From Xylophilus sp. GW821-FHT01B05 (GTDB lineage Bacteria > Pseudomonadota > Gammaproteobacteria > Burkholderiales > Burkholderiaceae_C): a DNA stretch of 64,000 bases. The notes beneath the pieces were generated by a model, which made no database searches, was not told where the DNA came from, and saw only the letters and a program-made list of their open reading frames with translations. The stretch's first letter is position 1; each line of letters starts with the position of its first letter. The DNA lies in contig CP152408.1 of the NCBI GenBank assembly GCA_038961845.1, forward strand, positions 3,534,001 to 3,598,000. Direction: 5' to 3'. Below, piece by piece: positions 29,509-36,480 of the stretch. The translations under genes and the position numbers were made by a program.

Positions 29509-29826
29509 TGGCCCCGAGCTGGGAGATTCCTGCAGCGCAGGGAAGCGCTTGCACAGCATTTCGCGAAGCCTCACAATGCACCGTCCCGTCAAAAAAACGC
29601 GGGATCGGGATTGGTCTCCCGCTGAATCTCTGCGACGAAAGCCGCAGTTTCCCCGCAGGGTCTGCGGCTTTGTCGTTAGCGCCTCCAGTTTTTGGTGGCT
29701 CGACGTGCAGGCGCAAGCTTGGCCGGTTCTCGCAGGAGGTTCCCGGTAGACCAACTCGTCGAGCCACCGCCCCGATTGGTCTCGGGAGCGTTGGTTTTTG
29801 CAAACCGAACGTCCTGGAGGCCTGTC
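29509..29826 (+). promoter_or_regulatory. Structured untranslated leader with P4 seqA-seqB-seqC-like arrangement
   Basis: No convincing coding sequence lies here. It holds two 5-bp hairpins with the same TTGGTC loop but different stems, CGGGA/TCCCG at 29606-29621 and CCCGA/TCGGG at 29771-29786. Between them lie a hairpin at 29633-29675 (AAGCCGCAG/CTGCGGCTT) and a 75-nt domain closed by a 12-bp stem. AGACCAA (29748-29754) inside that domain is complementary to TTGGTCT in both outer hairpins. A further hairpin at 29789-29811 precedes the GGAGG ribosome-binding site of the next gene. This is the layout of the P4 immunity leader. Confidence 0.65.
29694..29768 (+). ncRNA. C4/CI-type antisense immunity RNA (phage P4/P1-like)
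   Basis: A 75-nt domain closed by perfect GGTGGCTCGACG/CGTCGAGCCACC arms. It carries AGACCAA, complementary to target sequences on both sides. In P4, a CI RNA of about 69 nt contains seqB, which pairs with flanking seqA and seqC and causes early transcription termination; C4 RNA of P1/P7 works on related principles. Size, closing stem, internal complementary segment and flanking targets fit. The assignment is by structure and context, not by a covariance search. Confidence 0.6.
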
Positions 29827-30243
29827 ATGGCTGAGTCCGTCTGCGCGCGCACGTCTGCGCAATCCCCCGCCTGTTTTTCTACTGCGTACGCCAAACGTCC
29901 GCAGTGGTATCCATCTGCGCCGCGTCACGATCTGACCGTCGCGCTGGCACAGATCGACCGAGCGACCGTAGGCGCGGAGCCCGATGGCACCGAGCATCGC
30001 TTGTTGACCTTGGCATCTGACTGGCTGGCCCAGGTCGTCAAAGACCTTGCCTGCGCCCATGTCAGCGAAGACCACACCAGCGAGTTCTTCCACGCCCTGG
30101 GCGATGTCCTGGCGCTGGTCCACGGCGTCATGGCGCTGGACCTGCAAAGAGGCGATCAGAGCGCGTCTGCCCTGCGCGCTGCAGCCACTCTGATCGAGCG
30201 CGGGAAAGACACCCTCAGCGCCATGGAAGGCGGTGCCGAATGA
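29827..30243 (+). CDS. Hypothetical satellite protein (138 aa)
   Basis: A 138-residue protein of unknown function, first gene after the structured leader. The start at 29827 has a perfect GGAGG 6 bp upstream. The N-terminal 40 residues look disordered (CARTSAQSPACFSTAYAKRP); the rest is helical (HRLLTLASDWLAQVVKDLA, ALRAAATLIERGKDTLSAM). It overlaps the next gene by 4 bp. By position it is the first gene under the RNA control, comparable to small genes downstream of CI in P4, but no homology is claimed. Confidence 0.75.
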   Translation: MAESVCARTSAQSPACFSTAYAKRPQWYPSAPRHDLTVALAQIDRATVGAEPDGTEHRLLTLASDWLAQVVKDLACAHVSEDHTSEFFHALGDVLALVHGVMALDLQRGDQSASALRAAATLIERGKDTLSAMEGGAE

Positions 30244-30446
30244 GCTACCTCGCCAAGACCATCGACACCCCCATGAGCCCCGGCGAGATCCGCCAGCATG
30301 CCCGCGCCTGGTACGACCGGCAGATAGCGGTCCTGGCCCAGGCACACGGCGCCAGTTGGCCGCAGCACCAGGGCTGGATCAATGACTACCTGCGGGAGGA
30401 ACTGCGCGAGCGGCTGCATGAGCTTGGATGGAGGGCCCCCGCATGA
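30240..30446 (+). CDS. Hypothetical satellite protein (68 aa)
   Basis: A 68-residue protein, helical and Trp/Arg-rich (EIRQHARAWYDRQIAVLAQAHGASWP, LREELRERLHELGW). It is linked by ATGA overlaps to both neighbours, which strongly supports translation. No family is recognised; the position directly before the helicase gene hints at a role in replication. Confidence 0.7.
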   Translation: MSYLAKTIDTPMSPGEIRQHARAWYDRQIAVLAQAHGASWPQHQGWINDYLREELRERLHELGWRAPA

Positions 30447-31816
30447 GAGACGCACTCGACGTGCTGGATGAGTTGCTGCCCGACCAGGCACCGCCGCAGC
30501 GGCCCAGGCACAAGGCCAAGCCCTCGACGCCGGCTGCCGACCCTGTAGCCAGCGAGCGCACTGCCGTCAGTGATGGCGTGGTGCTGTTGTGCGGTAGCTC
30601 CATCACGCCGCAACCCATTGCGTGGCTGTGGCCGGGATGGCTGGCAGAAGGAAAATTCCATGTCCTGGCCGGCGCACCTGGTCAGGGCAAGACCACCATT
30701 GCCATCACGCTGGCGGCCACCATCACCATGGGCGGCTACTTCCCCGACGGCACCCGCTGCGCTCAGGGCAACGTGCTGATCTGGTCCGGCGAGGACGACC
30801 CGGCCGACACACTGCTGCCCCGCCTGATCGCGGCCGGTGGCAATCCTGCCCGGATTTACTTCGTGGCCGGCTCCCAGGTGCAAGGGGACATCGTGCCGTT
30901 CGACCCGGCCCGCGACATGATCCAGTTGATGGCGGCGGTGGACCGCATCGGCGGCGTGCGTTTGCTGATCGTCGATCCCGTGGTCAGTGCCGTGGCCGGA
31001 GACAGCCACAAGAACACTGAGGTCCGGCGCGCCTTGCAGCCCTTGGTCGACCTGGCCAGCCTGACCGGCGCCGCGGTGCTGGGCATCAGCCATTTCTCAA
31101 AAGGCGGGCAAGGGCAGGACCCAACCCAGCGCGTGGTGGGCTCCATTGCCTTCTCGGCCGTCGCTCGCGTGGTGCTGGTGGCCGCCAAGGTCAAGACCGT
31201 CGAAGGTGAAGACCGCAGGATCCTGGCGCGCTCGAAATCCAACATCGGGCCGGACGATGGGGGCTTCGAGTACCACCTGGAGCAGATCGAGGCGCTGCCT
31301 GGTATCCAGGCTTCACGGGTTGCGTGGGGCGCGTCGGTGGCCGGCAGTGCGCGCGATCTGTTGGCCGAGCCCGATGACGGGGAGGACGCCGGAGAAAGCG
31401 CAGGCGATGCGGCAGCGCTACTGCGTGAAGCACTGGAAGGCGACGGCTGGCACCCTGCAAAGGAGGCCAACAAGGTACTGACTGATGCCGGCTTCACGAA
31501 GAAGCAGATCTGGAACGCCTCCAAAAAGCTGGCTGTCATTCGCCGCAAAGGGGCAATGAAGGAGGGGTGGTACTGGCGATTGCCCGGCGGAAATGCCCCC
31601 GAAGATTCCCTGGAAGATTCCGAACATTCCACGTTTAGGAATGTGGAATCTACGGAACCTTCGCGGGAATCTTCGGGCGAAGACATGCCCACCGAAGCCA
31701 ACTTGTCCACGACAAGCGCTCATGTTGGCCACTCTCAAAACGTGGACAAGTTGGACAACATGGCCAAGTTGGACAACTTGCCGCCAACGGCCGCGCCCAG
31801 CGAGGAATCGTTCTGA
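30443..31816 (+). CDS. RepA-like AAA-family replicative helicase
   Basis: A 457-residue protein. The RecA-fold ATPase domain (about 50-270) has Walker A GAPGQGKT at 77-84, a following WSGEDDPADTLLPRL characteristic of the RepA/AAA_25 group, Walker B LLIVDP near 174-179, and GISHFSKGG as a sensor loop. A C-terminal region (about 330-395) looks like a winged helix (LREALEGDGWHPAKEANKVLTDAGFTKKQIWNASKKL, split here by family). The tail after 400 is Ser/Glu-rich. It probably acts as a hexameric helicase for element replication, replacing the alpha primase-helicase of P4. The DNA for its tail contains iteron-like repeats. Confidence 0.88.
   Translation: MRDALDVLDELLPDQAPPQRPRHKAKPSTPAADPVASERTAVSDGVVLLCGSSITPQPIAWLWPGWLAEGKFHVLAGAPGQGKTTIAITLAATITMGGYFPDGTRCAQGNVLIWSGEDDPADTLLPRLIAAGGNPARIYFVAGSQVQGDIVPFDPARDMIQLMAAVDRIGGVRLLIVDPVVSAVAGDSHKNTEVRRALQPLVDLASLTGAAVLGISHFSKGGQGQDPTQRVVGSIAFSAVARVVLVAAKVKTVEGEDRRILARSKSNIGPDDGGFEYHLEQIEALPGIQASRVAWGASVAGSARDLLAEPDDGEDAGESAGDAAALLREALEGDGWHPAKEANKVLTDAGFTKKQIWNASKKLAVIRRKGAMKEGWYWRLPGGNAPEDSLEDSEHSTFRNVESTEPSRESSGEDMPTEANLSTTSAHVGHSQNVDKLDNMAKLDNLPPTAAPSEESF
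31698..31777. repeat. Iteron-like repeats, candidate replication origin
   Basis: Two 17-bp direct repeats with one mismatch, TGGACAAGTTGGACAAC (31743-31759) and TGGCCAAGTTGGACAAC (31761-31777), have an 18-bp period. An inverted copy of the first half, CCAACTTGTCCAC, lies at 31698-31710. They are inside the 3' end of the helicase gene. Iterons near a rep gene are typical of origins; a protein-level repeat (KLDN) is the alternative explanation for the direct pair but not for the inverted copy. Confidence 0.45.
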
Positions 31817-32160
31817 TGAGCGCCGATGCCTACCGCGTGCTGCACGACGCGGGGCTCCACGCCCGCGCGGTTGCTGGCCGGCTGATCGTCGGTCCAACTG
31901 AACAACTGGACGACGCCCTACGGGAGTTCATCCGATTCCACAAGCCCGGTCTGTTGCGAGTGTTGGCCGAGGCCGAACAAGCCACCGCCGATCTGCTTGC
32001 CGCCGCCATGCGGGCTTGCGACCACTACGGTGACAGCCCCGCCGCACGCGAGCAGATGCGCGCCGAATGCCTGGCGACACCACCGCACCTCCAGCTCGAT
32101 CTGCTGGGGCACCTGCGCGAAACCTACCCCGTTGCCACCCACCCCAAGAACACCCCATGA
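31816..32160 (+). CDS. Small protein with TubC-N-like domain
   Basis: A 114-residue protein. Residues 5-50 (VLHDAGLHARAVAGRLIVGP, then LREFIRFHKPGLLRVLAEAE) match the pattern of TubC N-terminal docking-like domains that often accompany RepA-type helicases on mobile elements. The remainder is helical. The start overlaps the helicase stop (TGATG) and its end overlaps the next gene (ATGA). Confidence 0.7.
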   Translation: MSADAYRVLHDAGLHARAVAGRLIVGPTEQLDDALREFIRFHKPGLLRVLAEAEQATADLLAAAMRACDHYGDSPAAREQMRAECLATPPHLQLDLLGHLRETYPVATHPKNTP

Positions 32161-32423
32161 ACACAACCGCCCGCACCGCCGCCCAGCTCCACACCCCGCT
32201 ACAGCACTACGTCGCTCTGCTGCTGGCCGGTGAGGCGCCCATGAAGCACGACGACGTGCGCCTGCCGACCATCCTCGAAGAAATCAGGATCGCCACCCGG
32301 GACCCCGAGGCGCGCACCGCGCTGGCCCTGTTCCTTCTGGCCCAGGTCAATGGCGGCCTGCGCGCCAGCATCCACACCGAGAAGGCCGTGCTGCGCGCCC
32401 AGGAGGACCCCGATGCGAACTGA
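32157..32423 (+). CDS. Hypothetical satellite protein (88 aa)
   Basis: An 88-residue helical protein of unknown function (AAQLHTPLQHYVALLLAGE, LPTILEEIRIATRDPEARTALALFLLAQVNGGL). It is linked by overlap to the genes on both sides, so it is a genuine member of the operon. Confidence 0.7.
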   Translation: MNTTARTAAQLHTPLQHYVALLLAGEAPMKHDDVRLPTILEEIRIATRDPEARTALALFLLAQVNGGLRASIHTEKAVLRAQEDPDAN

Positions 32424-32658
32424 ACCCGCCGTGAGTCGCTACATGCGTCGCCAGGCCGTCGCCTTCGAGCTGGGGATCGGCCGCCACACCCTGAGCCGCA
32501 TGCTCAAGCGCGACGCCACCTTTCCCCTGTTCTTCGCCATCACGCCCGGCGTCGAGGTGATCGCCCGCGAGGACTTCGACCGTTGGTTGCGGGAAAAGCG
32601 CCTCGCCTCCCAGATGCGCCAGGTTGGTACCACCAGCACCGAGGCGCTACCGGTCTAG
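32413..32658 (+). CDS. Small helix-turn-helix protein (AlpA/excisionase-like)
   Basis: An 81-residue protein with a MerR-like HTH: RRQAVAFELGIGRHTLSRMLKRDATFPLFFAI, then VEVIAREDFDRWLREKRLA as the following wing and helix. The start at 32413 has AGGAGG 6 bp upstream, inside the end of the previous gene, which it overlaps by 11 bp. It is a second regulator besides AlpA, placed just before the capsid gene, and is a candidate late-gene activator or excisionase. Confidence 0.75.
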   Translation: MRTEPAVSRYMRRQAVAFELGIGRHTLSRMLKRDATFPLFFAITPGVEVIAREDFDRWLREKRLASQMRQVGTTSTEALPV

Positions 32659-32719
32659 ACATTGCGGCGCATGGAGTGACAGCCGGACGATCAAGCCTTC
32701 ATCTTTTTGAAGGTCACCC
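32659..32719 (+). promoter_or_regulatory. Leader of the capsid gene with shared 10-mer and hairpin
   Basis: ATGGAGTGAC at 32671-32680 repeats the motif before alpA. A 6-bp hairpin CCTTCA/TGAAGG ends shortly before the capsid ATG and could influence ribosome access. Confidence 0.4.
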
Positions 32720-33967
32720 ATGTCCGCACTAGCAAAACTCCGTGCCCAGCACGATGCAAAGGTCGAGGAAGCCCGCGTCCTGATGGCGAAATACCCATCC
32801 GACAAGCGCATGCCGCCCGAGGCGGCCGAGCAGGTCGATTCCGTGATTGCCGAGGCAGAGCGCATTAGCGGCCAGATCTCCGCGCTGATGGCAGCGCAAC
32901 ACGCCGCCGGCGAGAGCTGGGCCGGTGGCTCCGGTAGCGGCCAGGCCGAGGGCGGCGTGCGCGTCCTTCGCAATGCCGACGACGTGCGCAGCCACTACGC
33001 CGGCCGTAGCGCGGCGCAGAGTGCCACGACCGAGCGGTTCGACCTGCACGACTTCGTGCGCGGCGTCGCCGGCATGCAGACGACCGCAGCGGTATCGGCC
33101 AGCCTCTCGGTCGGCACCGACTCCAGCGGTGGCTACGCGGTGCCCAGCATCGTCATGCCGGGCATCCTCGAAGCGCTCATGCCCGCCTCGGCCCTGCTGC
33201 AAGCCGGCGCCGGCATCGTGCCCCTCGACAACGGAGCCAAGAAGTTCACCTTCGCCGCGGTGGACAGCGTACCGACCGCAGCCTGGCGCTTGGAGAACGG
33301 CGACGTGCAGGAGAGCGAGCCCACATTCCGGGCAGTGACCGCCGCGCCGAAATCGTTGGCCTTCTACTTCAAGGTCTCCCGCGAGCTGCTTGCCGACGCC
33401 GGCAACATGACCGCCGCGCTTACCCTGGCCATTGCCCAGGCGTTCGCCAAGGAGTTGGACCGGGCCGGCCTGCGGGGCAGCGGTACTGAGCCCGAGCCCC
33501 GGGGCATCCTCAACACCCCCGGCGTGCAGGTGGTGGCCAACGGCGCGAATGGGGCGGCCCTGGCCGGATACGGAGGCTTCTTCACTGCGACAGCCGCGCT
33601 GCTGGGGGTGAATGCCTCGGTGCCCACCGCGGCGATCATGAGCCCACGCAGCCTGGTGAAGCTGGGCGGGCTGGTCGACAGCACCGGCCAGCCGCTGCGG
33701 GTGCCGGGCATGCTCGAGAACGTGAAGCTGCTGGCCACCCCGGCGATCCCCGACAACATCACCACCGGCACCAGCAACGACACAAGCGAGCTCTACCTGG
33801 GCGACTTCTCGCGGGTGGTGTTCATGATGCGTGAGCAGATGTCGATTCAGCTGCTGCGAGAGGCCTTCGCCACCACGGGGCAAATCGGCTTCATGTGCCA
33901 CGTCCGCGCAGATGTGGCCGTCACCTATCCCCAGGCCCTGGCGGTGGTGAAGGGTGTGCGCCCCTGA
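32720..33967 (+). CDS. HK97-fold phage major capsid protein
   Basis: A 415-residue protein of the HK97 gp5-like major capsid family. The N-terminal about 75 residues are helical and charged, like a scaffolding (delta) domain, followed by a Gly/Ser-rich linker. The shell domain begins near residue 120 (SVGTDSSGGYAVPSIVMPGILEAL, typical N-arm) and ends with IGFMCHVRADVAVTYPQALAVVKGV, the usual P-domain end. It appears full length and undamaged. No portal, protease, terminase or tail gene is nearby, so particles would need helper-phage functions. The protein could redirect packaging or interfere with the helper capsid. Confidence 0.93.
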   Translation: MSALAKLRAQHDAKVEEARVLMAKYPSDKRMPPEAAEQVDSVIAEAERISGQISALMAAQHAAGESWAGGSGSGQAEGGVRVLRNADDVRSHYAGRSAAQSATTERFDLHDFVRGVAGMQTTAAVSASLSVGTDSSGGYAVPSIVMPGILEALMPASALLQAGAGIVPLDNGAKKFTFAAVDSVPTAAWRLENGDVQESEPTFRAVTAAPKSLAFYFKVSRELLADAGNMTAALTLAIAQAFAKELDRAGLRGSGTEPEPRGILNTPGVQVVANGANGAALAGYGGFFTATAALLGVNASVPTAAIMSPRSLVKLGGLVDSTGQPLRVPGMLENVKLLATPAIPDNITTGTSNDTSELYLGDFSRVVFMMREQMSIQLLREAFATTGQIGFMCHVRADVAVTYPQALAVVKGVRP

Positions 33968-34069
33968 GCACCTGATGAACGAGGGCGTTACTCGGTGAGT
34001 GGCCCAGCAAGTGAATAACCCCGAGAGCATGCGGCGGAAGATCGCCCGCGCGGCATGCATCCATCTTGC

Positions 34070-34101
34070 AACCCCGCATGGTTCGCCCAGCGGGTTTTTT
34101 T
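34070..34101 (+). terminator. Terminator after the capsid gene
   Basis: AACCCCGC and GCGGGTT arms (one bulge) are followed by seven T residues, about 100 bp after the capsid stop. It separates the satellite operon from the right-end genes. Confidence 0.78.
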
Positions 34102-34134
34102 GCTGCGCGGTGTACGCTTGCGGCGGAGGTGAAT

Positions 34135-34650
34135 ATGGACGGAAGCTGGACGGAATACGCATCCGCTGTTGGCTCAGTCGCCAGTGCGATCGCTGCAACC
34201 CTCGCGTGGCGAACAGCACGCGAATCTACGGCCCTGGCGAAGAAGGCTTCGGAGCGGGCCGATCGAGAGTTTGCTGACCTGCAAGAGCAGAAGAAAACTC
34301 TCGCGGCAACGCGTCTGCGATTGGCTGTGGAACAGGTAGAAGCGACGGCCAATGATGCTCAGCTCGCCATTCAGCAATCGGCACAGCTGCACGGGTCGTA
34401 CGGCGGTTCCCACATGAAGTTGGCATTGGCGGAGGTGGAAGCGCAGAGGCTTGCCGGCATGGGCCATTCAGCCGGCCGCGATGCAACGAGCGAAGAGTCA
34501 AAGGAGCGTGACGCCGGCGAGACGTCAGTGCGCCAGTTGGAGGCGGAGGCGGCTGTGGCCAGGCTGACCTACATCCGCGACGGAGCTCGTCGGGCTTCAC
34601 AGAGCATCGTGGAGGCACGAGCGGCAGCGGAAAGGGCGCGGGGTGGGTAA
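34135..34650 (+). CDS. Unknown protein with N-terminal hydrophobic segment and coiled coil (171 aa)
   Basis: A 171-residue protein. A weakly hydrophobic N-terminal stretch (YASAVGSVASAIAATLAW, residues 7-24) could be a membrane helix; the rest is a long Ala/Glu/Arg/Gln-rich coiled coil (AKKASERADREFADLQEQKKTLAATR onward in pattern). The start at 34135 has GGAGGT upstream. It follows the capsid terminator and so forms its own unit at the right end of the satellite, where cargo genes are often found. No family is recognised. Confidence 0.65.
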   Translation: MDGSWTEYASAVGSVASAIAATLAWRTARESTALAKKASERADREFADLQEQKKTLAATRLRLAVEQVEATANDAQLAIQQSAQLHGSYGGSHMKLALAEVEAQRLAGMGHSAGRDATSEESKERDAGETSVRQLEAEAAVARLTYIRDGARRASQSIVEARAAAERARGG

Positions 34651-34987
34651 GCTGTGAACGAAGCGGCCGTGGCCCGTCTAGCCCCGACCTCGCCCGTCGT
34701 TGGCAGGTAGGGGGGGCTACAAAGGTCAACCGGTCGAGGCCGGAAACCGAGCGGTTCCCCACGCGCAGATTATTTCCCCCGCCATGAAGACAATCAAACG
34801 GCCAGCCAATCAAAGATCGGCGGCAACCCGCATGAATGTTGGGCCAGGGGCCTCTTTGAATTCCTTTTGATTTTGTACGGCAAATGCGCCGGCATTCCAA
34901 ATGCTCCGTTGGCGGTCTGGCGATATGCTCGGCCTCGCATCACGCCCGAGGGAACCGGCAGTTGCTTCCAAAACCAACGGAGATCTT
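34651..34987. other. Non-coding stretch near the right end of the element
   Basis: 337 bp without a credible gene. The second half is more AT-rich (ttgaattccttttgattttgtac around 34857) and probably contains the promoter of the following gene. Nothing else is evident. Confidence 0.4.
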
Positions 34988-35350
34988 ATGCAATTCGAAG
35001 TCACCCACATCCACAAAATTCCACGAGATGATCCGTACCGCTCGATTACTTTCATTGGGCACGAACAGGCCAGCCTTGCCGATGCGGTCAGCTGGAAACT
35101 AACGCCGGCCGACGCTGCGCGGGGGATCGCCAGAGGGGACTTTGAGCTTTTTGTCACGGTGAAGGGGCTGCTATCGCAGGGCATCATCGGGTCAGTCCTA
35201 GGTGGCGATCGCAGGGTTCGGGTTGTCCCCATGGACCTGGGCCTTCTAGGTGATCCGTACGTAAAGACAGAGAGCGACGATACGGAGTCGAATAATTTGC
35301 TGACGCTTCCCGAATTCACACAGCTTGTACCGATGCGATCCCCGCTCTGA
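34988..35350 (+). CDS. DUF3892-like protein
   Basis: A 120-residue protein with FEVTHIHKIPR at the start, a central LTPADAARGIARGDFELFVTVKG and the ending DPYVKTESDDTESNNLLTLPEF. This pattern (a TxI...D start, an I..G...Y/F strand, and a terminal DxxxxNNLLxLPE) matches the DUF3892 family of unknown function. The ribosome-binding site is GGAGAT. It is the last gene before the right attachment site and is probably accessory cargo. Confidence 0.7.
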   Translation: MQFEVTHIHKIPRDDPYRSITFIGHEQASLADAVSWKLTPADAARGIARGDFELFVTVKGLLSQGIIGSVLGGDRRVRVVPMDLGLLGDPYVKTESDDTESNNLLTLPEFTQLVPMRSPL

Positions 35351-35381
35351 TTCGACCTGCAGGGCGAGAAGCACCGGTAAA

Positions 35382-35406
35382 TGTTGGTACTTTTGATGGT
35401 ACTTTT
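35382..35406. promoter_or_regulatory. Right-end integrase arm-type repeats
   Basis: TGTTGGTACTTTTG and ATGGTACTTTT are two direct repeats of the TGGTACTT motif also found between the tRNA and int, located about 55 bp inside the right attachment site. Confidence 0.6.
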
Positions 35407-35460
35407 CTGACCCTTGCTCAAAAAATTCAAGGTTGTCGCGGTTCAACACTCACATTGCGG

Positions 35461-35478
35461 TTCCGGCCCCGGCACCAT
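35461..35478 (+). other. Right attachment site (imperfect tRNA 3'-end copy)
   Basis: TTCCGGCCCCGGCACCAT matches the tRNA-Leu 3' end with one G deleted. It marks the right end of the element; DNA to the right returns to chromosomal genes. From 35479 to 35670 no gene or clear signal is seen. Confidence 0.75.
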
Positions 35479-35670
35479 GGATTGCTAGCTTGTCGGGCAG
35501 CCTTCGCACTTCGGGTGCGCGTACAGGCTGATCAGCGCCCCCGACCACCCCGCCACCTCCCCCGCAATTCGCTATCGGGGCCAGGCTCCAGGCTCTTTCG
35601 ATTCAGCCCTCTGTCATCCAGGCTGCGCTCTTCGCGCCAGGGACAAATGACGCGGCCCCTGCCGCCATTC

Positions 35671-36288
35671 CTAGGGGGCGCCTGCCCCGCGCAGGAACAT
35701 GTCTACCGCCCTCGCCACTGTCGCCTTGATCTTCTTCACCGACATCGGAGGGGGTGAGCGTTGAAAGATGCGCCGCTCGCTCTCGGCGGTGACCAAGGCT
35801 AGAAAGTGATCCGCCATGATGGCCGGGTCTGCGTCACGCAGTAACCCTGCGTCCATCGCCTTTTTCATGAGGGCGGTGAGCGCAGTCAGGCACTCCTGCG
35901 GGCCTGCCGCGTAGAAAAGCTCGCCAACCTCAGAACGTCCCGATTCGGCAACCACCATGCGGTACACCGCCAGTGCTTCAGCGGAATCGGTCATGACGCG
36001 CAGCACGGTCTCGCCGAAGCGGTGCAGGGTTTCCTCCAGGCGCAGTTCCGGCCCCGCAGTCGCTTGCAGCTCTTCCACCGCCTTGGCCAGGTGGGACGTG
36101 GACGAAGCCCTGACGACCGCGTCAAACAGCGCGTCTTTCGACGGAAAGTACCGATACAGGGTCGCCTTCGAACCACCCAGGCGCGTCGCCAGTTCATTCA
36201 TGGACGCCCCCTCGTATCCGAACTCCTGAAACAGCTGGCTCGCGGCCTCGACGATGGCCTCGCGCCGCGCGTTTGTCATCACTTTCAT
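35671..36288 (-). CDS. TetR-family transcriptional regulator
   Basis: A 205-residue regulator. The N-terminal TetR HTH (REAIVEAASQLFQEFGYEGASMNELATRLGGSKATLYRYFPSKDALFDAVV in pattern, residues 8-58) is canonical; the C-terminal domain (about 80-200) fits the TetR_C AefR-like group. Starts at 36288 or three codons later are both possible. It is divergent from two small exported-protein genes and a TetR-like operator lies between. The target and ligand are unknown. Confidence 0.9.
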   Translation of the reverse strand: MKVMTNARREAIVEAASQLFQEFGYEGASMNELATRLGGSKATLYRYFPSKDALFDAVVRASSTSHLAKAVEELQATAGPELRLEETLHRFGETVLRVMTDSAEALAVYRMVVAESGRSEVGELFYAAGPQECLTALTALMKKAMDAGLLRDADPAIMADHFLALVTAESERRIFQRSPPPMSVKKIKATVARAVDMFLRGAGAP

Positions 36289-36413
36289 GTCCGGGATGCC
36301 GTTGATTGCTGAGAGTTGAACTGTACATTCCGCGCCCCGCCTACGCGGCAGCGCTCTGCCACCGGCCAGCCGGTGCGCCTCTCCCCTCTAACGCTCTGTC
36401 ACAAAACTAAACG

Positions 36414-36432
36414 AAACCGTATGGTATCGTTT
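36414..36432. promoter_or_regulatory. Possible TetR operator
   Basis: AAACcgTAtggTAtcGTTT, a partly symmetric AAAC-n2-TA-n3-TA-n2-GTTT element in the divergent region between tetR and the lipoprotein gene, is followed by an AT-rich tttatataaat. The symmetry is incomplete, so confidence is limited. Confidence 0.4.
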
Positions 36433-36480
36433 ATATAAATCTTCACAGAAGCCACGTTCCCCCCACTCTTTAAATCAGCC

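Larger units (their letters stand above)
26831..35478 (+). mobile_element. P4-like integrated satellite element with a lone major capsid gene
   Basis: About 8.6 kb bounded by the tRNA-Leu 3' end (26831-26849) and an imperfect copy at 35461-35478 (one G missing). It holds, in order: integrase, a 287-aa protein, AlpA, a structured RNA leader, two small proteins, a RepA-like helicase, three small proteins including an HTH, an HK97-type major capsid protein, a 171-aa coiled-coil protein and a DUF3892-like protein. All genes point the same way. TGGTACTT arm-type repeats flank int and recur just inside the right end. Absence of portal, terminase, protease and tail genes rules out an intact prophage; a P4/PICI-like satellite is the best fit, a decayed prophage the alternative. 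Confidence 0.85.

Noticed and set aside
29505..29834. 109-codon plus-strand frame across the structured leader after alpA
   Set aside because: No good ribosome-binding site, biased composition, and the DNA is better explained by conserved RNA hairpins.
31698..31777. CRISPR array as explanation for the direct repeats
   Set aside because: Only two adjacent repeats with no variable spacers of constant length and no cas genes in the window.
32729..34219. Minus-strand open frame opposite the capsid gene
   Set aside because: The capsid gene on the plus strand has recognisable fold motifs and a normal operon position; the antisense frame has none.
35455..35757. Short frame beginning at the right attachment site
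   Set aside because: It spans the end of the element and runs into the end of the TetR gene; no homology or ribosome-binding site.
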